DNA of 64,000 nt from Phocaeicola plebeius (lineage in GTDB: Bacteria; Bacteroidota; Bacteroidia; Bacteroidales; Bacteroidaceae): contig NZ_QSQT01000002.1 in the NCBI RefSeq assembly GCF_003437535.1, positions 62,001 through 126,000 on the forward strand. The letters run 5' to 3'. The position numbers were made by a program, and so were the translations under genes. The notes below the pieces were generated by a model. The model did no database searches. It worked only from the letters and a program-made list of their open reading frames with translations, and was not told the DNA's origin. Below are positions 37,339 through 46,871 of this stretch, in pieces. Every line of letters begins with the position of its first letter. Position 1 is the first letter of the stretch.

Positions 37339-37466
37339 ATTTCTACAGATAAAAATATTTTTAGAAAAAATCTTATTACCCATGTAGTCTTTTTTTCATG
37401 ATAAGTGTATTTATTACAAAACCTAATTCTTGAATGATGGTTAACTATAAATTAAACACATGAAAA

Positions 37467-40400
37467 ATGAAAAAGAGAAGTTTGTTTTGTAGGAGTTTGA
37501 TTCTTTCGCTCTTGTTGTATCCTTCGTCGGATGCTTGGTCTGCACCTTTTACCGGGCAGATTCCTTTACGGGGAAATTCAATGTCTTTGTTGGAAGTGGT
37601 AAGAGAAATAGAAGAAACCACTGATTATTCTTTCTTTTATAAATCCAGTGATTTGGAAGGAAGTGCTAAGAAAAACTATAATCTCAACGGGGATATTGAG
37701 GAAGTGCTTTCAGAAGTATTTGAAGGTAGTGGAATTGTATATAAAGTAAATGGAAAAGAAATTATTTTAAGTAAGGCCTCTGCTAAATCGGTGAAACAGC
37801 AGCGTACTATTTCTGGTGTAGTAACTGATGCTACCGATGGTTCGACAGTGATAGGTGCCAATGTAGTTGTAAAAGGCACTACTAATGGTGTTATTACTGA
37901 CTTGGATGGTAACTTCTCACTTACTTTTTCTGGGAAAAGTTGCACCCTGGAGGTTAGTTATGTAGGTTATAAAAAACAGGAAGTTTATATTACTGATCAG
38001 GGACTTGTAAATGTGAAGCTTGTACCGGATAATGAAATGCTGGCTGAGGTAGTGGTTGTAGGACAGGGAACACAGAAGAAAGTTTCTGTAACTGGATCTA
38101 TTGCTACTGTAAAAGGTTCTACTCTAAAGGTTCCTTCTTCTTCGCTGACTAGTTCTTTGGCTGGTAAGTTAGCTGGTATTATGTCTATGACAAGCAGTGG
38201 AGAACCTGGATCTTCTTCTGAATTTTATATCCGTGGTATCAATACATTCGGAGGACGTTCTACCCCATTGATTCTGTTGGATGGAGTGGAAATTTCATCC
38301 TCTGACTTGAACCGTATTCCGGCAGAATCTATCGAAAGTTTTTCTTTGTTGAAAGATGCTTCGGCAACGGCTATTTACGGTAACCGAGGTGCGAATGGTG
38401 TGATGCTGGTTACTACAAAAAGTGGTACGGAAAACTCAAAAGCGAAGATAAATGTTTCTTTGGAGGCATCTTACTTCCGTCCGATGAATGTAGTGGAATT
38501 TGCAGACGGACCGACCTTTATGCGTACTTACAATGAAGCGGCTCAGGCTAGAAGTCTGACTCCTATCACGAATCCGAAATATACGGAAGAACAGATTCTG
38601 AATACTGAAAAAGGATTGAATCCGTATGTATACCCGAATGTGGATTGGTATGATTTGATTTTTAAGGAAGGAAACTACAATCAGCGTGCCAATATTAATC
38701 TTCAAGGTGGTGGTTCTCGTGTGACATATTATATGAGTTTGCAAGCCAATCATGATACTGGTTTGCTGGATGCACCGAAGAATTATTATTATGATACCAA
38801 CATCAATAACTGGGAGTATAACTTCCAGAATAATATATCTTATAAGGTAACCAATACGACTACGATTGACCTTCGTATGATGGCACAGATTGGAAATCGT
38901 CAGGGGCCTAACTACAGTGTGTCGGATATGTACCAGACTGTAATGAGAGCGAATCCAGTGGCTTTTCCTGCTTATTTCCCCAGTCAGGAAGGGGATGATG
39001 GTTTTATTCGCTTCGGTAATGCAGAAATAAAACCAAATGTACTCGGAAAGAACCCTTATGCAGAAATGTTAGGTTCATTTAAAGAAACGAACTACAATAC
39101 ACTGAATACTTCTATCAGTTTAAATCAGAAACTGGACTTTATCACGGAAGGATTGAGTTTAAAAGCTTTGGTGAACTTCAAGAACTGGTCAGAGTCTTCT
39201 TATAATCGTTCTATCAAACCTTATTATTATAAGGTAAAAGACGGTAGTTATTTACCGGATACCGATGAGTACGAACTTCAATTGTTACAAACAGGTGATC
39301 AATATCTTAGTCAGTCGGGAATTAGCCGTAATTCTGATCAGACCTTCTATTTTGACGCACGTTTGGACTGGAAGCGTAGTTTTGGCGACCATAACTTGTC
39401 AGCCATGTTGATGTACATGATGCGTGAATACAGAAATGATGTGTTACCTAATAGAAACCAGGGGTATTCAGGACGCTTGACGTACGATTTTGCTAATAAG
39501 TACTTGCTGGAATTTAACTTTGGTTACAATGGCTCTGAACGTTTGGCAAAAGGAGAGCGTTTCGAATTCTTCCCGGCTGCTTCTTTGGGGTGGGTAGTCA
39601 GTTCAGAAAAGTTCTGGGAACCAATTAGTAACTATGTTAGCCATTTGAAGGTGAGAACTTCTTATGGTTTGGTAGGTAGTGATGAGTTTAACGGAGGGGC
39701 TCCTCATTTCTTGTATCAAAATAATATCAGTATAGGAAGTGCTCATGATTTCTGGACTGGTTTGCCTACTAGTGAGATAAACAGAAAAGGTCCTGCCTTT
39801 TATGTATTGGCTGTGCAGAATGCTGGATGGGAACATGTCAAGAAGTTTGATATTGGTTTTGATATGTCACTGTTTAACCAGTTGAATATCACCTTTGATT
39901 ATTTCCACGATAAGCGAGACAGAATCTTGATGGCGCGTGCTTCCTGGCCTTATATGTTGGGTTACTGGGGATCATTGCCTTGGAGTAATATTGGAGAAGT
40001 AGTGAATCAGGGATATGAATTGAGTGTGAACTGGTCTAAACAGTTTGGAAAGGACTGGTCTATTGATTTGCGTGGAAACTTTACCTATAACCAGAACGAA
40101 TATAAATATGTAGACGAACCTAACTATCCATATACTTGGCAGACTAAAACAGGCAAGCCGCTGAATACACTTACCGGGTATGTCGCAGAAGGATTATTCA
40201 CTAGCCAGGAGGAAATTGATCAATGGGCAGACCAGTCTCAGCTGGGCTCTAACATTATGCCGGGAGATATCAAGTATCGGGATATAAACGGAGATGGACA
40301 GATTACGACAGAAGACCAGGTGATGCTTTCTCCTTACAATGGAGTGCCTCGCATCCAATACGGTTTCGGTTTGAATATATCATATAAGAAATTTGATTTT

Positions 40401-40823
40401 GGAGTATTCTTTAACGGTTCTGCCAAACGTAAAATTATGATTAATAGTGGATACACTCCATTCCTTGCCGGTGGTGGTGATGGTATCACAGTGGAAACGC
40501 TGGAAAGAAACTTGATGCAGTGGATTGCAGACGATCACTGGTCAGTAGATAATCCGAATCCTAATGCAGAATATCCTCGTTTAGGTATTACTGAAGCAGA
40601 TGTTTCTAATAATACTCAGCCTAGTTCGTATTGGTTAAGAAATGGAAATTTCTTGCGCTTTAAGACACTGGAAATTGGTTATCGTTTCCCTTATTGCCGT
40701 GTATACCTGAGTGGAGACAACCTGGCTGTGTTCAGTCCGTTTAAATTGTGGGATCCAGAATTAAGTTGGAATGCTTATCCTTTGCAACGTACTTTTAACT
40801 TGGGAGTTCAACTTACATTTTAA
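37467..40823 (+). CDS. SusC-like TonB-dependent receptor with STN signalling domain, PUL2
   Basis: This complete 1118-residue receptor has a signal peptide (about residues 1-26) and an STN domain (about 38-101, MSLLEVVREIEETTDYSFFYKSSDL). A carboxypeptidase-regulatory-like domain covers about 114-198 (ISGVVTDATDGSTVIGANVVVKGTTNGV). A TonB-dependent plug (about 205-325, with FYIRGINTFGGRSTPLILLDGVE and SIESFSLLKDASATAIYGNRGANGV) and a barrel to the C-terminal QLTF follow. The STN domain links it to the FecR/ECF sigma pair upstream. It imports a PUL2 glycan and reports its presence. susD follows 18 bp later. Confidence 0.95.
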   Translation: MKKRSLFCRSLILSLLLYPSSDAWSAPFTGQIPLRGNSMSLLEVVREIEETTDYSFFYKSSDLEGSAKKNYNLNGDIEEVLSEVFEGSGIVYKVNGKEIILSKASAKSVKQQRTISGVVTDATDGSTVIGANVVVKGTTNGVITDLDGNFSLTFSGKSCTLEVSYVGYKKQEVYITDQGLVNVKLVPDNEMLAEVVVVGQGTQKKVSVTGSIATVKGSTLKVPSSSLTSSLAGKLAGIMSMTSSGEPGSSSEFYIRGINTFGGRSTPLILLDGVEISSSDLNRIPAESIESFSLLKDASATAIYGNRGANGVMLVTTKSGTENSKAKINVSLEASYFRPMNVVEFADGPTFMRTYNEAAQARSLTPITNPKYTEEQILNTEKGLNPYVYPNVDWYDLIFKEGNYNQRANINLQGGGSRVTYYMSLQANHDTGLLDAPKNYYYDTNINNWEYNFQNNISYKVTNTTTIDLRMMAQIGNRQGPNYSVSDMYQTVMRANPVAFPAYFPSQEGDDGFIRFGNAEIKPNVLGKNPYAEMLGSFKETNYNTLNTSISLNQKLDFITEGLSLKALVNFKNWSESSYNRSIKPYYYKVKDGSYLPDTDEYELQLLQTGDQYLSQSGISRNSDQTFYFDARLDWKRSFGDHNLSAMLMYMMREYRNDVLPNRNQGYSGRLTYDFANKYLLEFNFGYNGSERLAKGERFEFFPAASLGWVVSSEKFWEPISNYVSHLKVRTSYGLVGSDEFNGGAPHFLYQNNISIGSAHDFWTGLPTSEINRKGPAFYVLAVQNAGWEHVKKFDIGFDMSLFNQLNITFDYFHDKRDRILMARASWPYMLGYWGSLPWSNIGEVVNQGYELSVNWSKQFGKDWSIDLRGNFTYNQNEYKYVDEPNYPYTWQTKTGKPLNTLTGYVAEGLFTSQEEIDQWADQSQLGSNIMPGDIKYRDINGDGQITTEDQVMLSPYNGVPRIQYGFGLNISYKKFDFGVFFNGSAKRKIMINSGYTPFLAGGGDGITVETLERNLMQWIADDHWSVDNPNPNAEYPRLGITEADVSNNTQPSSYWLRNGNFLRFKTLEIGYRFPYCRVYLSGDNLAVFSPFKLWDPELSWNAYPLQRTFNLGVQLTF

Positions 40824-40841
40824 TGAATAATACATGAAACT

Positions 40842-42872
40842 ATGAATTTGATAAAAAATATATATAAGACAGCACGGATGATAGTAATACCTTGCTGTAT
40901 GTTGACTGCCTGTAATTATCTAGATGTGATTCCTCCCGCACAGGCCGATTTTGAGGACACCATGAAAGATCAAAATGCAGTAGAAAACTTTTTGTTTACC
41001 TGTTATGGCTATGTACCTCGTTGTCAGCCTTATGACTTCAATGCTTTTGAACAGTCTGCAGATGAAATTGTAGCACCGAAGGCTTGGAATGATTTTCAAC
41101 AGCAAATTGCTTGGGGAACAGTTTCTGCTTCTACTTATATGACTTGGGGAAACGGTAAGAATTTTGATGATTTCGGATTCTGGGTACCGGGGTATAACTG
41201 GATAGGATATGTACATCATTTTTTAAGTTTAATAGATGAACTTCAGCCTGTGGGAGTTACTGAAGAGGATAAGGATGAATACAAGGCTGAATGCTGGTTC
41301 TTGGAGGCGTATTATCATTTCCGGATTCTTCAGGCTATGGGCCCCTGTCCGATTATCACAGAAAAAGTGGACCCGAATATAACGAACAGCCAGATTCCGG
41401 GTCGTTCTCACTTTGATTATTGTGTAGATTATATTGTACAGAAGTTGGATACGGCTGCAACGATTTTGCCTGCTGTCAGAGAAACGGATGATTTGGGACG
41501 TGCTACTTCTACCATTTGTAAGGCTTTGAAAGCAAGAGTATTGCTGTGTGCGGCATCTCCTTTGTGGAACGGTTCATTCCCTTATCCAAACTGGAAGAAT
41601 GTAAATTTTGAAACTCCTGGATATGGAATGGATCTGGTAAGCACTACTTATGACCGTAGTAAGTGGGAGCGGGCGTTGACAGCTGCGCAGGAGGCATTGG
41701 CTGCTGCAAAAGCGGCTGGTTATGAGCTGTTCAGTATAGAGGCTGCAGATCAGATAGCAGAAAATGATGGATTAGGCTTACCTTATATACCTGGAAAAGA
41801 AACGGAGACAGAGGAAAATGACCTTTTCAAGAGAAGAGTACGTATGTTCCAGTATCTGGTGACTGCTAATGAAGGTCAGGGCAACAAAGAATTGATTTGG
41901 GCAAACCGTATTGATTCTGATGTGAATAATGGAGGAGAAGCTACAGATTCTCGTCTGCCGAGTAGAGTGGTGAAGAAAAGCGATGGACAATATGCCGGTG
42001 GATGGTCGGGAATGGCTCCTACCTTGTATGCAGTGCAGCATTTCTATACAGAAAATGGCAAATTGCCTAGTCAGGATGCGAATTTCTATCCGGAATCTGG
42101 TTGGTATGAACGTTTTAATGATGCCGTTCAAAGTCCGGAATTGGTTACAGACCGTTTGGATGGAGAGGATGTGAAGAATGATATCATAAAATTGAATGCA
42201 AAGCGTGAAGCTCGTTTTTATGCTTGGATTGCATTTGATGGATGTGAATATGCGAAGAAAATTAATGACGGAAACTCTCTTTGGTTGAATTTAAAGAATA
42301 CCAATACGAATGGATGGAGTCAGAGTAATACTCGTAACTGTGCAGGAACTGGATATCTGTCTAAGAAATTCATTGATCCTAACATCCGTTTTGGGGCAAA
42401 TGGAACAAGAACTCATCGTGCGGCTCGACGTCCTTATATCCGTATGGCTGAATTATATTTGAATTTAGCTGAATGCTATGCGGCATTGGATAATACAACG
42501 GAATCGCTTGCCAACCTGAATGAGATAAGAGAAAGAGCGGGCTTGAAAGAATTGACGGATGCAGATTTGACTGGTGATATGACATTGATGGACTGGGTTC
42601 GTAATGAGCGCTTTGTGGAATTGTACGAAGAAGGCTTCCGCTATTATGATGTGCGCCGCTGGATGATTGCTCCGACTATGTTGAAAGCTGGAGTCAGATA
42701 CGGTTTGAATGGATTAGTTGAAAATCCTAGTTTTGAAGAGTTCAATCAGCCAACCTTGATTGATCAGCCCTTTAAATGGGATAACCGTCTTTACTTGATG
42801 CCGATTTGGTCTAGACAAGGAATGGATGAACTGTATAGCAATCCTCAGTTAGTACAGGCTCCAGGTTATTAA
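40842..42872 (+). CDS. SusD/RagB-like glycan-binding lipoprotein, PUL2
   Basis: This 676-residue protein has a signal peptide ending in a lipobox (CMLTAC, mature N-terminus CNYLDVIPP). The SusD fold is shown by the early helix EDTMKDQNAVENFLFTCYGYVPRC, KAECWFLEAYYHFRILQAMGP and the C-terminal LNLAECYAALDN, LNEIRERAGLKEL and ERFVELYEEGFRYYDVRRW. The last block is a RagB/SusD signature. It is larger than average for the family, with an extra segment of about 100 residues in the middle. It pairs with the SusC upstream. Confidence 0.95.
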   Translation: MNLIKNIYKTARMIVIPCCMLTACNYLDVIPPAQADFEDTMKDQNAVENFLFTCYGYVPRCQPYDFNAFEQSADEIVAPKAWNDFQQQIAWGTVSASTYMTWGNGKNFDDFGFWVPGYNWIGYVHHFLSLIDELQPVGVTEEDKDEYKAECWFLEAYYHFRILQAMGPCPIITEKVDPNITNSQIPGRSHFDYCVDYIVQKLDTAATILPAVRETDDLGRATSTICKALKARVLLCAASPLWNGSFPYPNWKNVNFETPGYGMDLVSTTYDRSKWERALTAAQEALAAAKAAGYELFSIEAADQIAENDGLGLPYIPGKETETEENDLFKRRVRMFQYLVTANEGQGNKELIWANRIDSDVNNGGEATDSRLPSRVVKKSDGQYAGGWSGMAPTLYAVQHFYTENGKLPSQDANFYPESGWYERFNDAVQSPELVTDRLDGEDVKNDIIKLNAKREARFYAWIAFDGCEYAKKINDGNSLWLNLKNTNTNGWSQSNTRNCAGTGYLSKKFIDPNIRFGANGTRTHRAARRPYIRMAELYLNLAECYAALDNTTESLANLNEIRERAGLKELTDADLTGDMTLMDWVRNERFVELYEEGFRYYDVRRWMIAPTMLKAGVRYGLNGLVENPSFEEFNQPTLIDQPFKWDNRLYLMPIWSRQGMDELYSNPQLVQAPGY

Positions 42873-42883
42873 TGTTTTAAGAA

Positions 42884-44242
42884 ATGAATCTGATGAGAAA
42901 GAATATAATTTATTTGGCAGGATGTCTTATGTTGTTGAGTGCCTGCAATAACTCCAAGTATGACTTGGAAAATCTTGTGCCACAAGAATATCATAAAATT
43001 TTGTATGTAAATAATAGTGGAAAACAAGAAATGACGTTATATGATACAGGTGAGGATTACACTTATACCTTGTCGGTGATTAAGACAGGAAGTGATCCTA
43101 CTCTGACTGCGAATGCACAGATAAACGTGTTAAGTCAGGAAGAAGTGGATCAGTTGTATAGTAATCCTGAAGCCGTAAACTATAAGGTACTTTCTGAAGA
43201 AAGTTTTTCTTTGGAGACTGCTGACTTGGTATTTACATCTGAAGATCATTCAAAATCGGTAAATGTGTCTGTTAACTCAACCAAGGTGAAAGCGCTGATT
43301 GAAAGTAATCCAGAAGCAAAGTGGGTATTGCCGCTGAGAGTGACTAGTCAGACTGACTCTGTGAATGCAGCAAAGAATGAATTGTTTCTTCAGATTACAG
43401 GTGTGGTGACTCCGAATGTGGGATTCTTTGTTCAGAGCGAAGAAGTGAAAGAGTTTCTGTTTGGGGAAGTTCCTTCGATTACGGAAGAAATAGAAATCGG
43501 ACTGGATACGGAAAACAAATGGGATTTGTCATGTGAATTAGAAATTGAAAGTGCAGACTTTATAGCGGATTATAATGACGAAAATGGAACTGTTTTCCAG
43601 ATGATGCCGGAAGGTAGCTATTCTTTTGATGAATTAGTTTCTCTTCCAGCAGGAACAACGACTTCTAAGTTGAATGTGACAATTGATGGCTCTAAATTTA
43701 CCATTCCTGGTGATTATATGTTGCCCGTGAAAATAAAGAGTGTCTCTCAGTTCGCGGTTTCTGCTACAATGAATGTGTACCCAATTAAGATTCGTGTTAT
43801 GGCGAAAGAACTGGACCGCACGGGGTGGACAGGTACGGCAAACTCGGAGGAAACTACTGGTGAAGGTTCTAATGGAGCAGCAAATAAAGTCTTGGATGGA
43901 GATTTAGGTACATATTGGCATTCAATTTGGCAGAACGGTAGTGGACAAAGAGGACTTCCGTATGAGATTGTATTGGATGCAAAACAGAATTATACGTTTA
44001 CTCAGTTTGCCATGGTACAGCGTGGAGGTGGATTTACAGATACTGGATCGGGTGAGTTCTATGTTAGTACAGATGGAAATGACTGGGGAGAACCGGTAGG
44101 ACGCTTCACGATGAAGCAAAATACTGACAAGCAAGTGTTTGGTATAATTCCGACGACAGGACGGTATGTGAAAATCAGGATCCTTAGCAGTTATCGTGAT
44201 CAGAACTGTTCATTGTCTGAGGTCTATGCTTACGGAAAATAA
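42884..44242 (+). CDS. DUF1735 / F5/8 type C (discoidin) domain lipoprotein, PUL2
   Basis: This 452-residue lipoprotein (lipobox LLSAC) has an N-terminal DUF1735 region (about residues 35-160, IKTGSDPTLTANAQINVLS then VLPLRVTSQT), a second similar repeat (about 175-300), and a C-terminal discoidin domain (about 305-450). The last shows GAANKVLDGDLGTYWHS and GRYVKIRILSSYRDQNCSLSEVYAYG. Discoidin domains bind galactose-type sugars and other glycans, so it is likely a surface glycan-binding protein. It follows susD by 11 bp. Two in-frame ATG codons (42884, 42893) are possible starts. Confidence 0.88.
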   Translation: MNLMRKNIIYLAGCLMLLSACNNSKYDLENLVPQEYHKILYVNNSGKQEMTLYDTGEDYTYTLSVIKTGSDPTLTANAQINVLSQEEVDQLYSNPEAVNYKVLSEESFSLETADLVFTSEDHSKSVNVSVNSTKVKALIESNPEAKWVLPLRVTSQTDSVNAAKNELFLQITGVVTPNVGFFVQSEEVKEFLFGEVPSITEEIEIGLDTENKWDLSCELEIESADFIADYNDENGTVFQMMPEGSYSFDELVSLPAGTTTSKLNVTIDGSKFTIPGDYMLPVKIKSVSQFAVSATMNVYPIKIRVMAKELDRTGWTGTANSEETTGEGSNGAANKVLDGDLGTYWHSIWQNGSGQRGLPYEIVLDAKQNYTFTQFAMVQRGGGFTDTGSGEFYVSTDGNDWGEPVGRFTMKQNTDKQVFGIIPTTGRYVKIRILSSYRDQNCSLSEVYAYGK

Positions 44243-44245
44243 ATA

Positions 44246-44280
44246 AAATTAGGGGGCTGATTTTGTCGGCTCCCTAATTT
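44246..44280 (+). terminator. Hairpin between PUL2 uptake genes and GH97
   Basis: AAATTAGGGGGC (44246-44257) pairs with GCTCCCTAATTT (44269-44280), one mismatch, 4 bp past the stop. It may reduce read-through into the GH97 gene. Confidence 0.65.
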
Positions 44281-44327
44281 GGAATATTAGTTTGAGATAG
44301 GTTATTGTTTTATGATATAAACTGTTT

Positions 44328-46268
44328 ATGAAGCAGCTTACTTTATTTTCTTTATTATTTGCAGGGGTGGTACAGACATTTGCCCAGCAGGCGGCAGTCA
44401 CCGGCCCTGATTCTCGTTTGAAACTCGATTTTCAGTTGCAGGACGGCAAGCCTGTCTATTCGGTGACATACGACGGAAAAACCGTCTTGGAGAATTCTCC
44501 TCTCGGCTTTGTATCCAATATTGGCGACTTCAGCCGTCAGATGAGCTTTGTCGGTCAGCAGGCAGACAAGGTGGAAAAGACGTACACGCAGGACCGTATC
44601 AAGTGTTCTACGGTAAACTATTCTGCCAATAAGCTGACTGTAACCCTTGAAAATGCGGAGAAGAAGAAACTGGACATCGTGTTCCAGTTGAGTAATAACG
44701 ACATTGCCTTCCGCTACGAGATGCCTCAGTATGGCGAAACGGCCTGTATGGTAATTGAAAAGGAAGCGACCGGCTTTGATTTTCCTTCGTCTACCACCAC
44801 GTTCCTTTCTCCACAGAGTGACCCGATGATAGGCTGGATGCGTACCAAGCCGAGCTACGAGGAGGAATATGTACCCGATGAACCGGTGGCTACTCCTTCC
44901 AAGTACGGTGAAGGCTATACTTTCCCGGCACTGTTTCATGTGGGTGACAATTGGGCGCTGGTATCGGAGACAGGTGTGCGCAGCCTGTATTGTGCTTCTC
45001 ATCTGAGTGATGCTACTAAAGATGGTCTTTACACTATTGCTTTCCCAAATCCGGGCGAGATGAACGGTCTGGGTTCTTCTACTCCGGGACTGGCCCTTCC
45101 GGGTGCAACTCCGTGGCGTACGATTACGGTGGGCAGCGGACTGAAGCCGATAGTGGAGACTACCGTTCCGTTTGATGTGGTGGAACCGCTGTATGAGCCT
45201 TCGCAGGAATACAAGTTCGGCCGTTCTACGTGGAGCTGGATTATGTGGCAGGACCCTAGCATCAACTACGATGACCAGATTCGTTTCATTGACCTTGCCA
45301 GTGAAATGGGGTATGAATATACGCTGATTGACGGAGGCTGGGAAAAGAACATCGGCCGCGACCGCATGGAAGAGCTGTTCAAGTATGCTCACCAGAAGAA
45401 CGTGGATGTATTCGTGTGGTACAACTCCAACGGTTACTGGAACGACGCTCCGCAGGATGCCAAGCAGTGCATGAGCAACTCGGTAGCCCGCAAGAAAGAG
45501 ATGAAATGGTTGCAGAAGTGCGGCGTGAAGGGACTGAAGGTAGATTTCTTCGGCAGTGACAAGCAGCAGATGATGGGCTTATACGAAGACATTCTGACCG
45601 ATGCCAATGAATATGGCCTGATGATAATCTTCCATGGCTGTACCATTCCCCGCGGTTGGGAACGCATGTATCCGAACTATGTGGGCAGTGAGGCGGTACT
45701 TGCTTCTGAGAACCTGATATTCAACCAGCACTTCGATGACATGGAGGCTTACAATGCCTGCCTACATCCGTTTATCCGCAATACCATCGGCTGTATGGAG
45801 TTTGGCGGTACACTGCTGAACAAGCGTCACAACCGTACGAACGACGGAGGTACCATCCGCAAGACGACGGACGTGTTCCAGCTGGCTACGGCAGTGCTGT
45901 ATCAGAACCCGATTCAGAACTTTGCGCTGGCTCCGAACAACCTGACAGATGCACCGGCACTGGCTATCGATTTTATGAAGCAGGTACCTACTACGTGGGA
46001 TGAAACGGTGTTCCTTGACGGTTATCCCGGCAAATACTGTGTACTGGCCCGCCGTCATGGCGACCGCTGGTATGTAGTGGGTGTAAATGCGCAGAAAGAA
46101 CCATTGAAACTAAGCCTGAACCTGCCGATGTGGGAGAAAGGCGAAACGGTTTCCTATTATCTGGACGACAAGAAACGTCAGCCGCAGCTGGAGGAACTGA
46201 AAATCAAGAATCCGGTAGAGGTGAAAGTGGTACTCCAACCGGATGGAGGAATAATATTGGTTAAGTAA
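44328..46268 (+). CDS. GH97 alpha-glycosidase (retaining, alpha-galactosidase-like)
   Basis: This 646-residue protein has a signal peptide (cleavage near VQTFAQ). The GH97 features are the N-terminal beta-sandwich, the barrel with STWSWIMWQDPSINYDDQI and LIDGGWEKN, and the C-terminal beta domain. GLKVDFFGSD (Asp406) matches the nucleophile loop of the retaining GH97 branch, in which B. thetaiotaomicron BT1871 is an alpha-galactosidase. Glu461, 55 residues on, is the likely acid/base. The inverting SusB branch lacks this Asp. It is the only hydrolase of PUL2. G+C content is visibly higher than in the SusC/SusD genes. Confidence 0.9.
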   Translation: MKQLTLFSLLFAGVVQTFAQQAAVTGPDSRLKLDFQLQDGKPVYSVTYDGKTVLENSPLGFVSNIGDFSRQMSFVGQQADKVEKTYTQDRIKCSTVNYSANKLTVTLENAEKKKLDIVFQLSNNDIAFRYEMPQYGETACMVIEKEATGFDFPSSTTTFLSPQSDPMIGWMRTKPSYEEEYVPDEPVATPSKYGEGYTFPALFHVGDNWALVSETGVRSLYCASHLSDATKDGLYTIAFPNPGEMNGLGSSTPGLALPGATPWRTITVGSGLKPIVETTVPFDVVEPLYEPSQEYKFGRSTWSWIMWQDPSINYDDQIRFIDLASEMGYEYTLIDGGWEKNIGRDRMEELFKYAHQKNVDVFVWYNSNGYWNDAPQDAKQCMSNSVARKKEMKWLQKCGVKGLKVDFFGSDKQQMMGLYEDILTDANEYGLMIIFHGCTIPRGWERMYPNYVGSEAVLASENLIFNQHFDDMEAYNACLHPFIRNTIGCMEFGGTLLNKRHNRTNDGGTIRKTTDVFQLATAVLYQNPIQNFALAPNNLTDAPALAIDFMKQVPTTWDETVFLDGYPGKYCVLARRHGDRWYVVGVNAQKEPLKLSLNLPMWEKGETVSYYLDDKKRQPQLEELKIKNPVEVKVVLQPDGGIILVK

Positions 46269-46270
46269 AT

Positions 46271-46303
46271 AAAAAAATCCTGCCCTAAGGGCAGGATTTT
46301 TTT
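46271..46303. terminator. Bidirectional intrinsic terminator
   Basis: A perfect 15 bp stem with a TAA loop (AAAAATCCTGCCC and complement) and A/T runs on both sides serves the convergent GH97 and thioesterase genes. Confidence 0.9.
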
Positions 46304-46751
46304 ATTGAATAGGCTGGGATAGTTCGCTTAATGTTTTTCCTTCATAATCACAGATAGCTTGTTTATATGCCATCGGAATTTCCATGGGTTCTTTGGTCAG
46401 TATATCATATCCCACCAATACGGTACGGCACTGGCACTTCAATACACCGCTGGCCTTATTGAAGGCTCGTTGTAGCATGGTTAAACTCTTATGCCCGAGG
46501 TGGATCACAGTCGTTTCAATCATGAGTTCGTCAGAAAAGAATACAGGTGCTAAAAAGTCTGCATTGATATTGACTACTACCACATTGAATTTGTCGCGTT
46601 CTTCTTCCCCAAACACATCGCGGAAATAGGATGTTTTAGCCAGGTCGTACAACGAAAAATACACGGAATTATTCATGTGACCGTACTGGTCTACATCGCT
46701 GAAACGGATTTGTACTGGGATTTCGTGCTTGAATTGGAATTCTGCGTTCAT
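46302..46751 (-). CDS. Acyl-CoA thioesterase, hot-dog fold
   Basis: This 149-residue protein belongs to the 4HBT group. The catalytic block IRFSDVDQYGHMNNSVYFSLYD (Asp with the HMNN motif) is near the N-terminus and the central strand follows (FNVVVVNINADFLAPV). Such enzymes cleave acyl-CoA thioesters and are often broad in range. The ATG at 46751 was chosen because a TACATTTG -7 box lies at 46774-46781, inside the longer in-frame start. Its last codons lie in the A/T arm of the terminator. Confidence 0.88.
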   Translation of the reverse strand: MNAEFQFKHEIPVQIRFSDVDQYGHMNNSVYFSLYDLAKTSYFRDVFGEEERDKFNVVVVNINADFLAPVFFSDELMIETTVIHLGHKSLTMLQRAFNKASGVLKCQCRTVLVGYDILTKEPMEIPMAYKQAICDYEGKTLSELSQPIQ

Positions 46752-46773
46752 AGTAATGCTTTTAAGTTTTCGC

Positions 46774-46781
46774 CAAATGTA
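46774..46781 (-). promoter_or_regulatory. Promoter -7 box for the thioesterase gene
   Basis: The minus strand reads TACATTTG, 23 bp upstream of the chosen ATG; it rules out the longer start at 46784. Confidence 0.5.
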
Positions 46782-46824
46782 CATCTTTTTTTCATAAATC
46801 TGCTATCAATGGTGGAATATTTCT

Positions 46825-46832
46825 TACTTTTG
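46825..46832 (+). promoter_or_regulatory. Promoter -7 box for metY
   Basis: TACTTTTG matches TAnnTTTG, 39 bp upstream of the metY start. Confidence 0.55.
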
Positions 46833-46871
46833 TCCGTCAGAATGATTTGTAGATAAATAATATTATATAAG

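Noticed and set aside
44355..45392. A 345-codon minus-strand open frame
   Set aside because: It lies wholly inside the GH97 gene on the other strand, has no promoter or family motif, and its Arg/His-rich translation is typical of antisense shadow frames.
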